DNA of 64,000 nt, taken from NCBI GenBank assembly GCA_963792405.1, contig CAWBVU010000006.1, positions 682,001 to 746,000 of the forward strand, in the 5' to 3' direction. Source of the DNA: SZUA-442 sp963792405 (lineage in GTDB: Bacteria > Actinomycetota > Acidimicrobiia > Spongiisociales > UBA5794). Within the stretch, counting starts at the first letter, position 1; every line of letters begins with the position of its first letter. The position numbers and the translations under genes are program-made. Below, piece after piece: positions 1 through 8,939 of the stretch. The notes below the pieces were generated by a model that was not told where the DNA came from, searched no databases, and saw nothing but the letters and a program-made list of their open reading frames with translations.

Positions 1-55
1 CTGTGTCGAGGCTGGTCGCCGGGCCGACCGGGGGCCGCAGCAGGCCCGTTGTGCG

Positions 56-691
56 TCACCAATCCCTGTCGAGGCCGAGCTTCATGGCCTCCACGACGGC
101 TTGGGCCCTGTCGTTGACCCCGAGCTTCTCGTAGATCGAGGCGAGGTGGTTCTTGACGGTCTTCTGTGAGATGTAGAGCTCGTCCGCGATGTCCTCCGTG
201 GCAGAAATGCCCTGGACGAGGCACCGCAGCACGTCGCGCTCCCTCCCCGTGATGGCCTCCGCCCTCCTCGACAGCGTCGGGGCACGGAACGCCGTGAGAT
301 CGGTGTCGCCGGTGACGAACTCGTCGATGCCCGCATGCACGGCCCTGATGGCTGCGGCCAGGGCCGGGAGGGGAAGTCCCTTGGACAGGAAGCCCTTGGC
401 GCCTGCGTCCTCTGCGGACTTGCCGTACTCGTCTGCCGTGTGCATCGTCACGACGAGGGTCGGCGGGACGTCGTTCAGGGCGCGCAGGGCGGCGAGGCCC
501 GACAAGCCGGGCATCTCGACGTCGACGAGGAGCACGTCGGGCTGTGTGGCGGCCACGACTCGTGCGAGCTCGGTCCCGTCGACGGCCGTGCCCACCACGG
601 AGATGTCCGGGAGGCTGTCGAGGGCCTGTCGGAGGCCATCGAGCATCATCTGGTGATCATCGGCGATTGCCACCCGGATCACATCGCTCAT
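56..691 (-). CDS. NarL/FixJ-type response regulator
   Basis: This is the output half of a two-component system, a DNA-binding transcription regulator. Residues 1-125 form a receiver domain with acidic pocket DD (11-12), the phosphoacceptor Asp57 in LLVDVEMPG and a conserved Lys in LSKG. Residues about 145-205 form a LuxR-type helix-turn-helix (TGRERDVL, ISQKTVKNHLASIYEKLGV). The ATG at 689-691 overlaps the kinase stop by 4 nt (ATGA) and has a GGAGGG ribosome site about 7 nt upstream, so I prefer it to the ATG five codons earlier. It gives 211 aa. The pair is translationally coupled. The target genes and stimulus are unknown. Confidence 0.93.
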   Translation of the reverse strand: MSDVIRVAIADDHQMMLDGLRQALDSLPDISVVGTAVDGTELARVVAATQPDVLLVDVEMPGLSGLAALRALNDVPPTLVVTMHTADEYGKSAEDAGAKGFLSKGLPLPALAAAIRAVHAGIDEFVTGDTDLTAFRAPTLSRRAEAITGRERDVLRCLVQGISATEDIADELYISQKTVKNHLASIYEKLGVNDRAQAVVEAMKLGLDRDW

Positions 692-2193
692 CGTGCGTCC
701 CTCCACGTCACCCTGACGACCGTTCCCGCGCCGGTCTCGGACTCGACCGTGAGTTCCGCACCGACGAGGCTTGCCCTCTCCTGCATCCCGAGGAGGCCGA
801 ATCGCCGCTCCTGCGATGCAGAGGGGTCGAAACCGACTCCGTTGTCCGTGACCGTCACCGTACCCGCTCCCTCGTCGATCCTGCCAGCAATCGTGATGAG
901 GGTCGCCTCGCTGTGCTCGACGGCGTTGCGGAACGACTCGGTGATCAGCGCTCCGATCTCCACGGCGATCGCCGGCCTCGGCGGGGTGCGCTCATCGAGG
1001 TCGACGACCACGGAGGGACCGTCTGCATCCGTTTCGGCGACGAGGGAATTCGCCAACTCGACCAGGCTGACCGAGCGATCCGCCCTGAAGTCCTGGACGC
1101 GATCTCGTATCCGGTCGACCAGTCTCGTGATGTTCGATCGCGTCGCCTCGAGGGTCCGTTCCTGATCGGTCGTGAGTCCGCCCGCGACCAGCACCATGTC
1201 GAGGGCGAGCCCGACGCTCGCGATCGAGGGGGCGATGTCGTCGTGCAGCTCCCTCGCGAGACGGACGCGCTCACGTTGGATCGTGAGCCCCGCGAGCCGC
1301 TGCACCATCGCATCGTTCTCGAGTGCCAGCCCCACCGGGACCACCCCGGCGTGGATGGCGGATCGCTGGCTCGGGGTCAGGTTCGCGCCATCGAGCCAGA
1401 GGTCGAGGCGGGCAAGTTCCACGCCGTCGCGCTCGATGGCGAAGCGCTCGGTGGGGGGCTCATCCGGGGTGGTGCCGCGTCGCGCGAGGTTCACGTTCCC
1501 GTTGCCGACGATCCTCGAGGGAACGGAAGGTGCAACGAGCGCGATGTCGCGCAGCGCCTCCTGCGCCGCGGCCACGGCGTTCATGTCGGGGGAGTTCGCG
1601 ACGGCGAGGAGATCCTCCAGGAGGTCGTGCGTCTCCTCGAGTCGTGCCCTTCGCCTCTGGGAGGCCTGGGAGGCGACCATGAGGTCGTTGATGCGCTCGG
1701 CCTCCGACATGAGCGCTCGCTGGACCTCACTGAAGGCGATCGCCGTGATCACGTAGATCGCCGTGATGCTGAAGATGGCGTCCACGGTCGGCGTCTCGTC
1801 CGATGCCCATGAGCCGATCAGCACTCCGGCGATCGAGAGCAGTGCGGTCGGGGCCGCGGCGCGTACGCCACCCCCGATCGCTGCGAGGAAGATGGAGGCG
1901 AGCGGCATGATGATGAAGGCGCTCGAGGGGCCACCGGCGAGGCCCACCGAGATGGAGAACAGCACCACCGCCACGATGATCGACAGGAGCGACCTCGCAT
2001 CGTCCTTCGGGATCGGGATGGGGACGAGCACCGACAGGAGCACCGCGATCGCAGAGAGCAGGGTCGCGAGCGCCGTCGCGGTCGACAACCCGGTCGTCGC
2101 CATGGTTCCCGCGACGGCGACGGCAAAGCCACCGACATGGACGATGACGGACGTCACCCTGAGGCGCTGACTCCACTGCGGGTTCGGTGTCAC
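688..2193 (-). CDS. NarL-family sensor histidine kinase (HisKA_3 type)
   Basis: A membrane sensor kinase of 501 aa that should phosphorylate the response regulator encoded just downstream. The N-terminal 155 residues contain about five hydrophobic segments with no large external loop. A charged linker follows (about 160-300). The HisKA_3 dimerisation box RLARELHDDIAPS places the phosphoacceptor at His317. The C-terminal HATPase domain has an N-box (ESFRNAVEHS) and a G-box (VTDNGVGF). The GTG start lies 7 nt after a TACCCT box on the minus strand, which suggests a leaderless mRNA. No periplasmic sensory domain is recognisable, so it may sense membrane or intramembrane cues. Confidence 0.93.
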   Translation of the reverse strand: MTPNPQWSQRLRVTSVIVHVGGFAVAVAGTMATTGLSTATALATLLSAIAVLLSVLVPIPIPKDDARSLLSIIVAVVLFSISVGLAGGPSSAFIIMPLASIFLAAIGGGVRAAAPTALLSIAGVLIGSWASDETPTVDAIFSITAIYVITAIAFSEVQRALMSEAERINDLMVASQASQRRRARLEETHDLLEDLLAVANSPDMNAVAAAQEALRDIALVAPSVPSRIVGNGNVNLARRGTTPDEPPTERFAIERDGVELARLDLWLDGANLTPSQRSAIHAGVVPVGLALENDAMVQRLAGLTIQRERVRLARELHDDIAPSIASVGLALDMVLVAGGLTTDQERTLEATRSNITRLVDRIRDRVQDFRADRSVSLVELANSLVAETDADGPSVVVDLDERTPPRPAIAVEIGALITESFRNAVEHSEATLITIAGRIDEGAGTVTVTDNGVGFDPSASQERRFGLLGMQERASLVGAELTVESETGAGTVVRVTWRDAR

Positions 2194-2199
2194 AGCGGC

Positions 2200-2209
2200 A
2201 GGGTACAGT
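2200..2209. promoter_or_regulatory. Overlapping divergent -10 boxes (kinase and coaE)
   Basis: The plus strand reads TACAGT at 2204-2209, ending 8 nt before the coaE ATG. The minus strand reads TACCCT at 2205-2200, ending 7 nt before the kinase GTG. The two hexamers share the TA at 2204-2205. Both fit -10 elements of leaderless transcripts. Inferred from sequence only. Confidence 0.55.
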
Positions 2210-2216
2210 CACGATC

Positions 2217-2813
2217 ATGGGTGGCGAGGGAACCCCGAGCGGCGCGCGCATCCTCGTCGGAGGCGGCATCGGCGCGGGCAAGTCGTCGGTGTGTGACCAC
2301 TTCGCACGCCGCGGCTTCGTTGTCATCTCCGCCGACGAGGTCGGACACGAGGTCCTCGTCGACGGGTCCGTCGTGGCCGAGGTCGCCGACCGCTGGCCCC
2401 GGGTCGTGCGAGGTGGAGTGGTCGACCGTGCCGCCCTCGCCTCCGTCGTGTTCGACGACGCCGACGCCCTCGCGGCACTCGAGGCCATCACGCATCCGAG
2501 GATCGTCGCCCGGATCCGGTCCTTGGTGGACGAGCACGGAGACGGCGACGTCGTCGTCGAGGCACCCATCCCCGGACTGCTCGGTGCCGATCCCTACCTC
2601 AGGATCGCCGTCGTGGCGGACCCGCACCTGCGCATCGCGAGGGCCGTGACGCGCGGATCGTCGAGGGAGGACGTGGAGCGCAGGATGGCGAACCAGGTCG
2701 ATGACGCGATCTGGAGGTCGTGGGCGGACGTCGTGATCGACAACTCCGGCCCCTGGCACGCAACGGAGCTCGAGGTCGACGGGCTGATCGATCGGATCCA
2801 CTCCGATGCGTGA
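2217..2813 (+). CDS. coaE: Dephospho-CoA kinase
   Basis: Catalyses the last step of coenzyme A synthesis, ATP-dependent 3'-phosphorylation of dephospho-CoA, in the cytoplasm. The P-loop GGGIGAGKSS lies at about residues 10-19. The family motifs ISADEVGHEVL (substrate Asp) and ITHPRI follow, and the lid region has a basic segment near RRMANQVDD. At 198 aa it has the usual length. The ATG at 2217 follows a TACAGT box by 8 nt. A GTG ten codons earlier would overlap the divergent kinase start and is less likely. The last codons overlap uvrB by 8 nt, as in many actinobacteria where coaE precedes uvrB. Confidence 0.95.
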   Translation: MGGEGTPSGARILVGGGIGAGKSSVCDHFARRGFVVISADEVGHEVLVDGSVVAEVADRWPRVVRGGVVDRAALASVVFDDADALAALEAITHPRIVARIRSLVDEHGDGDVVVEAPIPGLLGADPYLRIAVVADPHLRIARAVTRGSSREDVERRMANQVDDAIWRSWADVVIDNSGPWHATELEVDGLIDRIHSDA

Positions 2814-4842
2814 CGTCGGCCCCGCCGCCGTACGTCCCTTCGAGATCGTCTCGGACTTCCAACCGAGTGGCGATCAGCCGGAGGCGATCGCCAGGCTCAC
2901 CGAGGGCATCCGCAGGGGGGACCGATTCCAGACGCTGCTCGGCATCACCGGATCCGGCAAGTCCGCCACGATCGCATGGACGATCGAACAGGTGCAGAAG
3001 CCGACGCTCGTGTTGGCGCCGAACAAGGCGCTCGCGGCGCAGCTGGCCAACGAGTTCCGGCAGTTCTTCCCCTACAACCGCGTCGAGTACTTCGTGTCGT
3101 ACTACGACTACTACCAGCCCGAGGCGTACATCGCCCAGACCGACACCTACATCGAGAAGGAGTCGACGATCAACGACGAGATCGACCGGCTCCGGCACGC
3201 GGCGACGGCGGCGCTGCTGACGAGGAGGGACGTGGTCATCGTCGCCTCCGTGTCGGCCATCTACGGCCTCGGGTCCCCAGAGCATTACGAGGGCCAGTTG
3301 CTGCGCCTCGTGCGCGGCGTGGAGTTCTCGCTCGACGAAGCGATCAAGCGGCTCGTCAACATCCAGTACGACCGCAACGAGGTGAACCTGACCCGCGGGA
3401 CCTTCCGTGTGCGGGGCGACACCCTCGAGGTGTTCCCCACGTACGAGGAGACGATCGTGCGCTTCGAGTACTGGGGTGACGAGGTCGAGCGCATCACGAG
3501 GATGAACCCCGTGACCGGCGAGGTGATCGAGGACCTCAGTGAGGTGTTCGTGTATCCGGCCACCCACTACGTCACGTCGAGGGAGATCCTCGAGCGCGCC
3601 ATCGGCGGCATCGAGGTGGAGCTCGCCGAGCGACTCGCCGAGTTGGAGGCGAGAGGCAAGCTGCTGGAGGCACAGCGCCTCCGCATGAGGACGAGGTACG
3701 ACATCGAGATGATGCGCGAGGTCGGCTACTGCTCGGGGATCGAGAACTATTCCCGCTACCTCGATGGCAGGGAGCCCGGCCAGGCCCCGTTCACGCTGCT
3801 CGACTACTTCCCAGAGGACTTCATGATGGTGATCGATGAGAGCCATGTGACGGTCCCTCAGATCAACGGCCAGTTCGCAGGGGACAAGTCGCGCAAGGAC
3901 GTGCTCATCGAGCACGGGTTCCGCCTGCCCTCGGCGCTCGACAACCGGCCCTTGCGGTTCGACGAGTGGTACGAGCGGGTCAACCAGGCCGTCCTCCTCT
4001 CCGCGACGCCTGCGCAATGGGAGCTGAGGGAGTCGGCGCAGGTGGTGGAGCAGATCATCCGCCCGACCGGGCTGGTCGACCCCGAAGTGGTGGTCCGCCC
4101 GACGAAGGGCCAGATCGACCACCTCGTGGGGGAGATCCGCGAGAAGGCCGCCCACGACCAACGGGTCCTCGTGACCACCCTCACCAAGAAGATGGCTGAG
4201 GACCTCTCGGACTACCTGCTCGAACTCGGCGTGCGGGCACGGTATCTCCACTCCGACATCGACACCCTCGAGCGGGTGCAGATCCTGCGCGATCTGCGGC
4301 TCGGTGAGTACGACGTCCTCATCGGCGTCAACCTGCTCCGCGAGGGTCTCGATCTGCCGGAGGTCGCGCTCGTCGCCATCCTCGACGCCGACAAGGAGGG
4401 ATTCCTGCGCTCCGGGACCAGCCTGATCCAGACGATCGGGCGGGCCGCGCGCAATGTCGACGGATCGGTCCTCATGTACGCGGACCAGGTCACGGATTCG
4501 ATGCGGCGTGCGATCTCCGAGACGAATCGAAGGCGGATGCGTCAGATCGCCTACAACGAGGAACACGGCATCGACCCCCAGACGATCCGCAAACGTGTGT
4601 CCGACATCCTGGAACTCGTGTCGACTGCGGAGGCCCCGTCGGCCGACCGTCGTGCCCGCGAGCTCCGTCGCAGGGAACCGCTCGACCTCACCACCCCGGA
4701 CCTCCGCCGCCTGATCCAGAGCCTCGAGGAGGAGATGCACGAGGCGGCGAAGGAACTCAGGTTCGAATATGCGGCACGGCTGAGGGACGAGGTCAACGAC
4801 CTGCGCAGGGAACTGCAGGAGCTCACGCAGGGCGCGGTGTAG
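2806..4842 (+). CDS. uvrB: UvrABC system protein B
   Basis: The damage-verifying helicase of nucleotide-excision repair. It is loaded on DNA by UvrA and recruits UvrC. Walker A is GITGSGKS (about residues 45-52). The beta-hairpin region contains the Tyr-rich VSYYDYYQPEAY, Walker B is VIDESHV, and the helicase motifs IGVNLLREGLDLPE and QTIGRAARN are intact. The C-terminal UVR motif (about 635-670) binds UvrC. At 678 aa it has the normal length. The start overlaps the end of coaE, and uvrA and uvrC lie downstream with two genes interspersed, so the whole excision system is encoded within 9 kb. Confidence 0.98.
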   Translation: MRDVGPAAVRPFEIVSDFQPSGDQPEAIARLTEGIRRGDRFQTLLGITGSGKSATIAWTIEQVQKPTLVLAPNKALAAQLANEFRQFFPYNRVEYFVSYYDYYQPEAYIAQTDTYIEKESTINDEIDRLRHAATAALLTRRDVVIVASVSAIYGLGSPEHYEGQLLRLVRGVEFSLDEAIKRLVNIQYDRNEVNLTRGTFRVRGDTLEVFPTYEETIVRFEYWGDEVERITRMNPVTGEVIEDLSEVFVYPATHYVTSREILERAIGGIEVELAERLAELEARGKLLEAQRLRMRTRYDIEMMREVGYCSGIENYSRYLDGREPGQAPFTLLDYFPEDFMMVIDESHVTVPQINGQFAGDKSRKDVLIEHGFRLPSALDNRPLRFDEWYERVNQAVLLSATPAQWELRESAQVVEQIIRPTGLVDPEVVVRPTKGQIDHLVGEIREKAAHDQRVLVTTLTKKMAEDLSDYLLELGVRARYLHSDIDTLERVQILRDLRLGEYDVLIGVNLLREGLDLPEVALVAILDADKEGFLRSGTSLIQTIGRAARNVDGSVLMYADQVTDSMRRAISETNRRRMRQIAYNEEHGIDPQTIRKRVSDILELVSTAEAPSADRRARELRRREPLDLTTPDLRRLIQSLEEEMHEAAKELRFEYAARLRDEVNDLRRELQELTQGAV

Positions 4843-4879
4843 CCGATCGCGATGGCATGGATGGATCGGACCCGTCGGG

Positions 4880-4885
4880 TACCGT
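4880..4885 (+). promoter_or_regulatory. Putative -10 box TACCGT for the GT87-like gene
   Basis: TACCGT ends 9 nt before the ATG at 4894. This matches the leaderless spacing seen at many genes in this window. No -35 box is evident. Confidence 0.35.
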
Positions 4886-4893
4886 GGCAGCCG

Positions 4894-6144
4894 ATGCCAT
4901 CGAGCCCGTTCCTTCGCCGCGTGGTCCCCGTCGCCATCGTCATCGTCGTGGTGCTGGTCGCGCTGGTGCCTGCCGCGCTCACGATCGTCGGGCAGGGCGA
5001 CCGCGCCGCTCGGCTGGGGGGTGACTTCCCCTCGTTCTACGCAGCAGGGAGGATCATCATCGAGGGCGAAGGGGACTCGCTCTACGACCCCGCGCTCCAG
5101 CGGGACTACCAGGCCGAGTTCCATGACGATCCCGACGAGTTCCTCTCGTTCGCCTATCCGCCCTTCGTCGCCGTCATCTACGCGACGATCGCGTGGCTTC
5201 CCTATGGCGTGGCGTTGTCGGTGCATGCACTCGCTGCCCTCACGGCGCTCGCGCTGGCCTGTGCGATCCTCACGCGCTGGCTGTTCCCAGGGGTCGCGTG
5301 GGGCAGGCTGGTCGTGGTCGCGACGGCATGGTCGCTCGCCGCCTATCCCGTCGTGACGGCCGTCCTCGGTGGGCAGAACACGACGTTCACGCTCCTCGCC
5401 GCGGTCGTCGCGTGGCGGGCGGCCTCGACCAACCCTGCCGTCGCGGGCATCGCCGGCGCCGCCTGCCTCGCGAAGCCCCAGTTCGGAATCATCCTCATCG
5501 CCTCCCTGCTCGCGACGAGGGCGTGGAAGGCCGCCGCGTGGGCGGGTGCCGGTGCCCTTGCGATCCACCTCGCCACCTCGGCGTGGTGGGGACTCGGCTG
5601 GGTGAACGAGTGGTCGACCCAGGTGCGGACCTTCGGAGAGGTCAACGATGAAGTGAACGGACCGCTGATGGTGAATGTGGTGGGATGGGTCGGGAACCTG
5701 TCCGACTCCTCCGTGGCGGCCCTCGTGGCGCTGGTCGCGGTGGCGCTGGGGAGCGCGGTGACGGGCGTGATCCTGTGGCGCCGCGGAGCCACGCCGTCCA
5801 CCGTTGGGATGATGGGGGCATGGCTCGTGCTCGGGTCACTGTCGGCGCTGTTCTACGACGCGGGTGTGGCCCTGGTGACCTTCGGTGCGTTCGCCGTCGC
5901 AGGCGGGGCGCCCCTGTGGGTGATCCCCTCCGTCGCCGCGCTCTCGTGGAGCCAGACCCTGGCCGGCGGCCTCGGATGGAGCCCGGTGTTCGTGCTCGTG
6001 GCCGTGATCTGGGCGTGGCAGGCGGTGGCCCTCGTGCGCCGCCCTGAGATCGTGTCACATGCGCCCGGTACACTCGCCGATCCAGCCGCAGGGAGCGGCA
6101 GCATCGGCGGAGCACCACCATGGCAAGCGACCGGATCGTCATAA
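4894..6144 (+). CDS. GT87/DUF2029-family polyprenyl-linked mannosyltransferase-like membrane protein
   Basis: A multipass membrane protein of 416 aa with about ten hydrophobic segments. It has the hallmarks of the DUF2029 (GT-C fold, GT87) family: an acidic loop after the first membrane segment (GGDFPSFYAAGRIIIEG), then DSLYDPALQ and FAYPPF. Characterised relatives transfer mannose or arabinose from lipid-linked donors to cell-envelope glycans, but the substrate here is unknown. I chose the ATG at 4894 because a TACCGT box precedes it by 9 nt; an ATG 14 codons upstream is possible. The 3' end overlaps uvrA by 25 nt. Its position between uvrB and uvrA is probably incidental. Confidence 0.8.
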   Translation: MPSSPFLRRVVPVAIVIVVVLVALVPAALTIVGQGDRAARLGGDFPSFYAAGRIIIEGEGDSLYDPALQRDYQAEFHDDPDEFLSFAYPPFVAVIYATIAWLPYGVALSVHALAALTALALACAILTRWLFPGVAWGRLVVVATAWSLAAYPVVTAVLGGQNTTFTLLAAVVAWRAASTNPAVAGIAGAACLAKPQFGIILIASLLATRAWKAAAWAGAGALAIHLATSAWWGLGWVNEWSTQVRTFGEVNDEVNGPLMVNVVGWVGNLSDSSVAALVALVAVALGSAVTGVILWRRGATPSTVGMMGAWLVLGSLSALFYDAGVALVTFGAFAVAGGAPLWVIPSVAALSWSQTLAGGLGWSPVFVLVAVIWAWQAVALVRRPEIVSHAPGTLADPAAGSGSIGGAPPWQATGSS

Positions 6145-8939
6145 AGGGCGCGCGGGAGCACAACCTCAAGAACGTCGATCTCGAGCTCCCGCGCGACGAG
6201 CTGATCGTGTTCACCGGCCTGTCCGGCTCGGGGAAGTCGTCGCTCGCGTTCGACACGATCTACGCCGAGGGCCAGCGCAGGTACGTCGAATCCCTCTCCG
6301 CCTATGCCCGCCAGTTCCTCGGCCAGATGGACAAGCCTGATGTCGACTTCATCGAGGGCTTGTCGCCCGCGATCTCGATCGATCAGAAGACGGCGAGCAG
6401 GAATCCGAGGTCGACGGTCGGGACCGTGACGGAGATCCACGACTACCTCCGCCTGCTCTACGCCAGGATCGGGGTTCCCCACTGCCCGAACGACGGGTCC
6501 CCGGTCTCGCGTCAGACGCCCCAGCAGATCGTGGACCGGGTCCTCGAGCTCGAGGAGGGCACACGCTTCCAGGTGCTCGCACCGGTCGTCCGCGGCAGGA
6601 AGGGGGAGTACGACCAGCTGTTCGAGGACCTCGTCAAGGCGGGGTTCTCCCGCGCTCGGGTCGATGGGAACGTCGTGGAACTCACCGACGACATCGAGCT
6701 CGCACGCTACGAGCAGCACACGATCGAGGTGATCGTCGACCGCCTCGTCCGAAAGGACGGCATGGAGCGGCGGTTGACCGACTCCATCGAGACGGCGCTG
6801 TCGCTCGCCGAGGGGTCTGCCGTCGTCGACATCACCGACGGCCCGACGCTGTCGTTCTCCCAGGCCTTCGCCTGCCCCGAGTGCGGCCTGTCGTTCGACG
6901 AGCTCCAACCGCGGAACTTCTCATTCAACAGTCCCTACGGCGCATGCGAGGACTGCTCGGGTATCGGGACCAAGTACCAGGTCGATGCCGATCTCGTCGT
7001 CCCCCAACCCGAGCTCCCACTGTCGGAGGGTGCGATCGCCCCATGGCGCGGGCGACATCGCATGACGTACTACCAACGCCTCCTGACCGCTGTGGCGGAG
7101 GCCAATGGCGTGGACGTGGACACCCCGTGGGAGGATCTCGACGCCGACCAGCGACGCCTGTTCCTCGAGGGTGGCCCGAAGCGTGCCTACACGATCACCT
7201 ACGAGAACCGCTTCGGCAGGAGGCGATCCTACGACGCGGCCTACGAGGGGGTCCTGGCCTGGGTCGAGCGGCGGTACGCCGACTCGGAGTCCGACGCTGC
7301 TCGCGCTGGGTACCAGCAGTACATGCGGGAGATCCCGTGTTCCACCTGCGGCGGGGGGCGCCTCAACGCCGTGAGCCTCGCAGTGACCATCGCGGACACG
7401 AACATCGTGGAGTTGTCGCGGATGAGCCTCCGACGTGCGCTCGACTTCCTCGAGGGCCTCTCGCTCGAATCGAGGGATGCCACGATCGCCGAGCCGATCA
7501 TCAAGGAGATCGGGGAACGGCTGCAGTTCCTCGTCGCGGTGGGCCTCGATTACCTCACGCTCGCCAGATCCGCCGCGACGCTCGCCGGCGGGGAGGCCCA
7601 GCGGATCAGGCTCGCCACCCAGATCGGGTCCGGTCTCGTCGGCGTCCTCTACATCCTCGACGAGCCGTCGATCGGCCTCCACCAGCGGGACAACCAACGC
7701 CTCATCGAGACGCTGCTGCGCCTCCGCGATCTCGGGAACACCCTCATCGTGGTCGAACACGACGAGGACACGATCAGGATCGCCGACCACGTCGTGGACA
7801 TCGGGCCCGGTGCGGGGGAGCACGGCGGCAGGATCGTCGCCCATGGCTCGGTGGACGACATCTCGGCCGCCGCGGAGTCGATCACGGGGAAGTACCTCTC
7901 CGGTGAGCGGTCGATCGCGGTGCCGTCACGCCGCAGGCAGGGGCGTGAGGAATCGATCACCATCCGCGGCGCCGCCGAGAACAACCTCAAGGGCATCGAT
8001 GTCTCGTTCCCCCTCGGCTCGTTCATCGCCGTCACCGGGGTCTCGGGGAGCGGGAAGTCGTCGCTCATCGAGCAGATCCTCAGCAAGGCGCTGCACGCGT
8101 CACTCCACGGGTCGCGTCTGCTCCCCGGCCGCCACCGGCGCATCGAGGGTCTCGAGCACATCGACAAGATCATCAACATCGATCAGTCGCCGATCGGCCG
8201 CACGCCCCGTTCGAACCCCGTCACCTACACGAAGGCGTTCGATGCCATCCGGCAGCTCTTCGCCTCCACCCAGGACGCGAGGATGCGCGGCTACAAGCCG
8301 GGGCGGTTCTCGTTCAACGTGGCGGGAGGGCGGTGCGAGACGTGCAAGGGCGACGGGACCCTCAAGATCGAGATGCACTTCCTTCCCGACGTCTACGTCC
8401 CGTGCGACACCTGTGGTGGCCTCAGGTACAACAGGGACACCCTCGAGGTCAAGTTCAAGGGGCACTCCATCGCCGACGTGCTGGACATGTCGATCGAGGA
8501 GGCGCTGACGTTCTTCGAGCACCAGCCTCGCATCGCCCGTGTCCTCGGGACGCTGTTCGACGTCGGGCTCGGATACGTACGGCTCGGGCAACCGGCGCCC
8601 ACGCTGTCGGGTGGAGAGGCCCAGCGGGTGAAGCTCGCGTCTGAGCTCGGGAAACGATCGACGGGACGGACCTTCTACATCCTCGACGAGCCGACGACGG
8701 GTCTGCACTTCGAGGACATCCGCAAACTCCTCGGTGTCCTCCAGCGTCTGGTCGATGCAGGGAACACGGTCGTCGTCATCGAGCACAACCTCGACGTGAT
8801 CAAGTCCGTGGACTGGGTCATCGACCTCGGCCCCGAAGGGGGCGATGGGGGAGGAGAGGTGGTGGCGGTCGGCACGCCGGAGGACATCGCCGCCGTGCCG
8901 GAGAGCTACACCGGCAAGTTCCTGCGCGATCTGCTGTGA
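6120..8939 (+). CDS. uvrA: UvrABC system protein A
   Basis: The damage-sensing ABC-type ATPase of nucleotide-excision repair. At 939 aa it has the usual length. It has two ATPase modules: Walker A GLSGSGKSS near residue 35 with signature LAGGEAQRIRLA near 492, and a second Walker A GVSGSGKSS near 640 with signature LSGGEAQRVKLA near 828. Walker B is YILDEPSIGLH and YILDEPTTGLH. Zinc-finger cysteines are visible in CPECG...CEDC and in CETCKGDG...CDTCGG. The start lies inside the end of the upstream membrane-protein gene. A TACACT box near 6067 could provide a separate promoter. Confidence 0.98.
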   Translation: MASDRIVIKGAREHNLKNVDLELPRDELIVFTGLSGSGKSSLAFDTIYAEGQRRYVESLSAYARQFLGQMDKPDVDFIEGLSPAISIDQKTASRNPRSTVGTVTEIHDYLRLLYARIGVPHCPNDGSPVSRQTPQQIVDRVLELEEGTRFQVLAPVVRGRKGEYDQLFEDLVKAGFSRARVDGNVVELTDDIELARYEQHTIEVIVDRLVRKDGMERRLTDSIETALSLAEGSAVVDITDGPTLSFSQAFACPECGLSFDELQPRNFSFNSPYGACEDCSGIGTKYQVDADLVVPQPELPLSEGAIAPWRGRHRMTYYQRLLTAVAEANGVDVDTPWEDLDADQRRLFLEGGPKRAYTITYENRFGRRRSYDAAYEGVLAWVERRYADSESDAARAGYQQYMREIPCSTCGGGRLNAVSLAVTIADTNIVELSRMSLRRALDFLEGLSLESRDATIAEPIIKEIGERLQFLVAVGLDYLTLARSAATLAGGEAQRIRLATQIGSGLVGVLYILDEPSIGLHQRDNQRLIETLLRLRDLGNTLIVVEHDEDTIRIADHVVDIGPGAGEHGGRIVAHGSVDDISAAAESITGKYLSGERSIAVPSRRRQGREESITIRGAAENNLKGIDVSFPLGSFIAVTGVSGSGKSSLIEQILSKALHASLHGSRLLPGRHRRIEGLEHIDKIINIDQSPIGRTPRSNPVTYTKAFDAIRQLFASTQDARMRGYKPGRFSFNVAGGRCETCKGDGTLKIEMHFLPDVYVPCDTCGGLRYNRDTLEVKFKGHSIADVLDMSIEEALTFFEHQPRIARVLGTLFDVGLGYVRLGQPAPTLSGGEAQRVKLASELGKRSTGRTFYILDEPTTGLHFEDIRKLLGVLQRLVDAGNTVVVIEHNLDVIKSVDWVIDLGPEGGDGGGEVVAVGTPEDIAAVPESYTGKFLRDLL

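Noticed and set aside
2599..5568. A 989-codon minus-strand open frame across uvrB
   Set aside because: It is antisense to a clear uvrB and is Arg/Asp/Glu-rich, as expected from the complementary strand of high-GC coding DNA.
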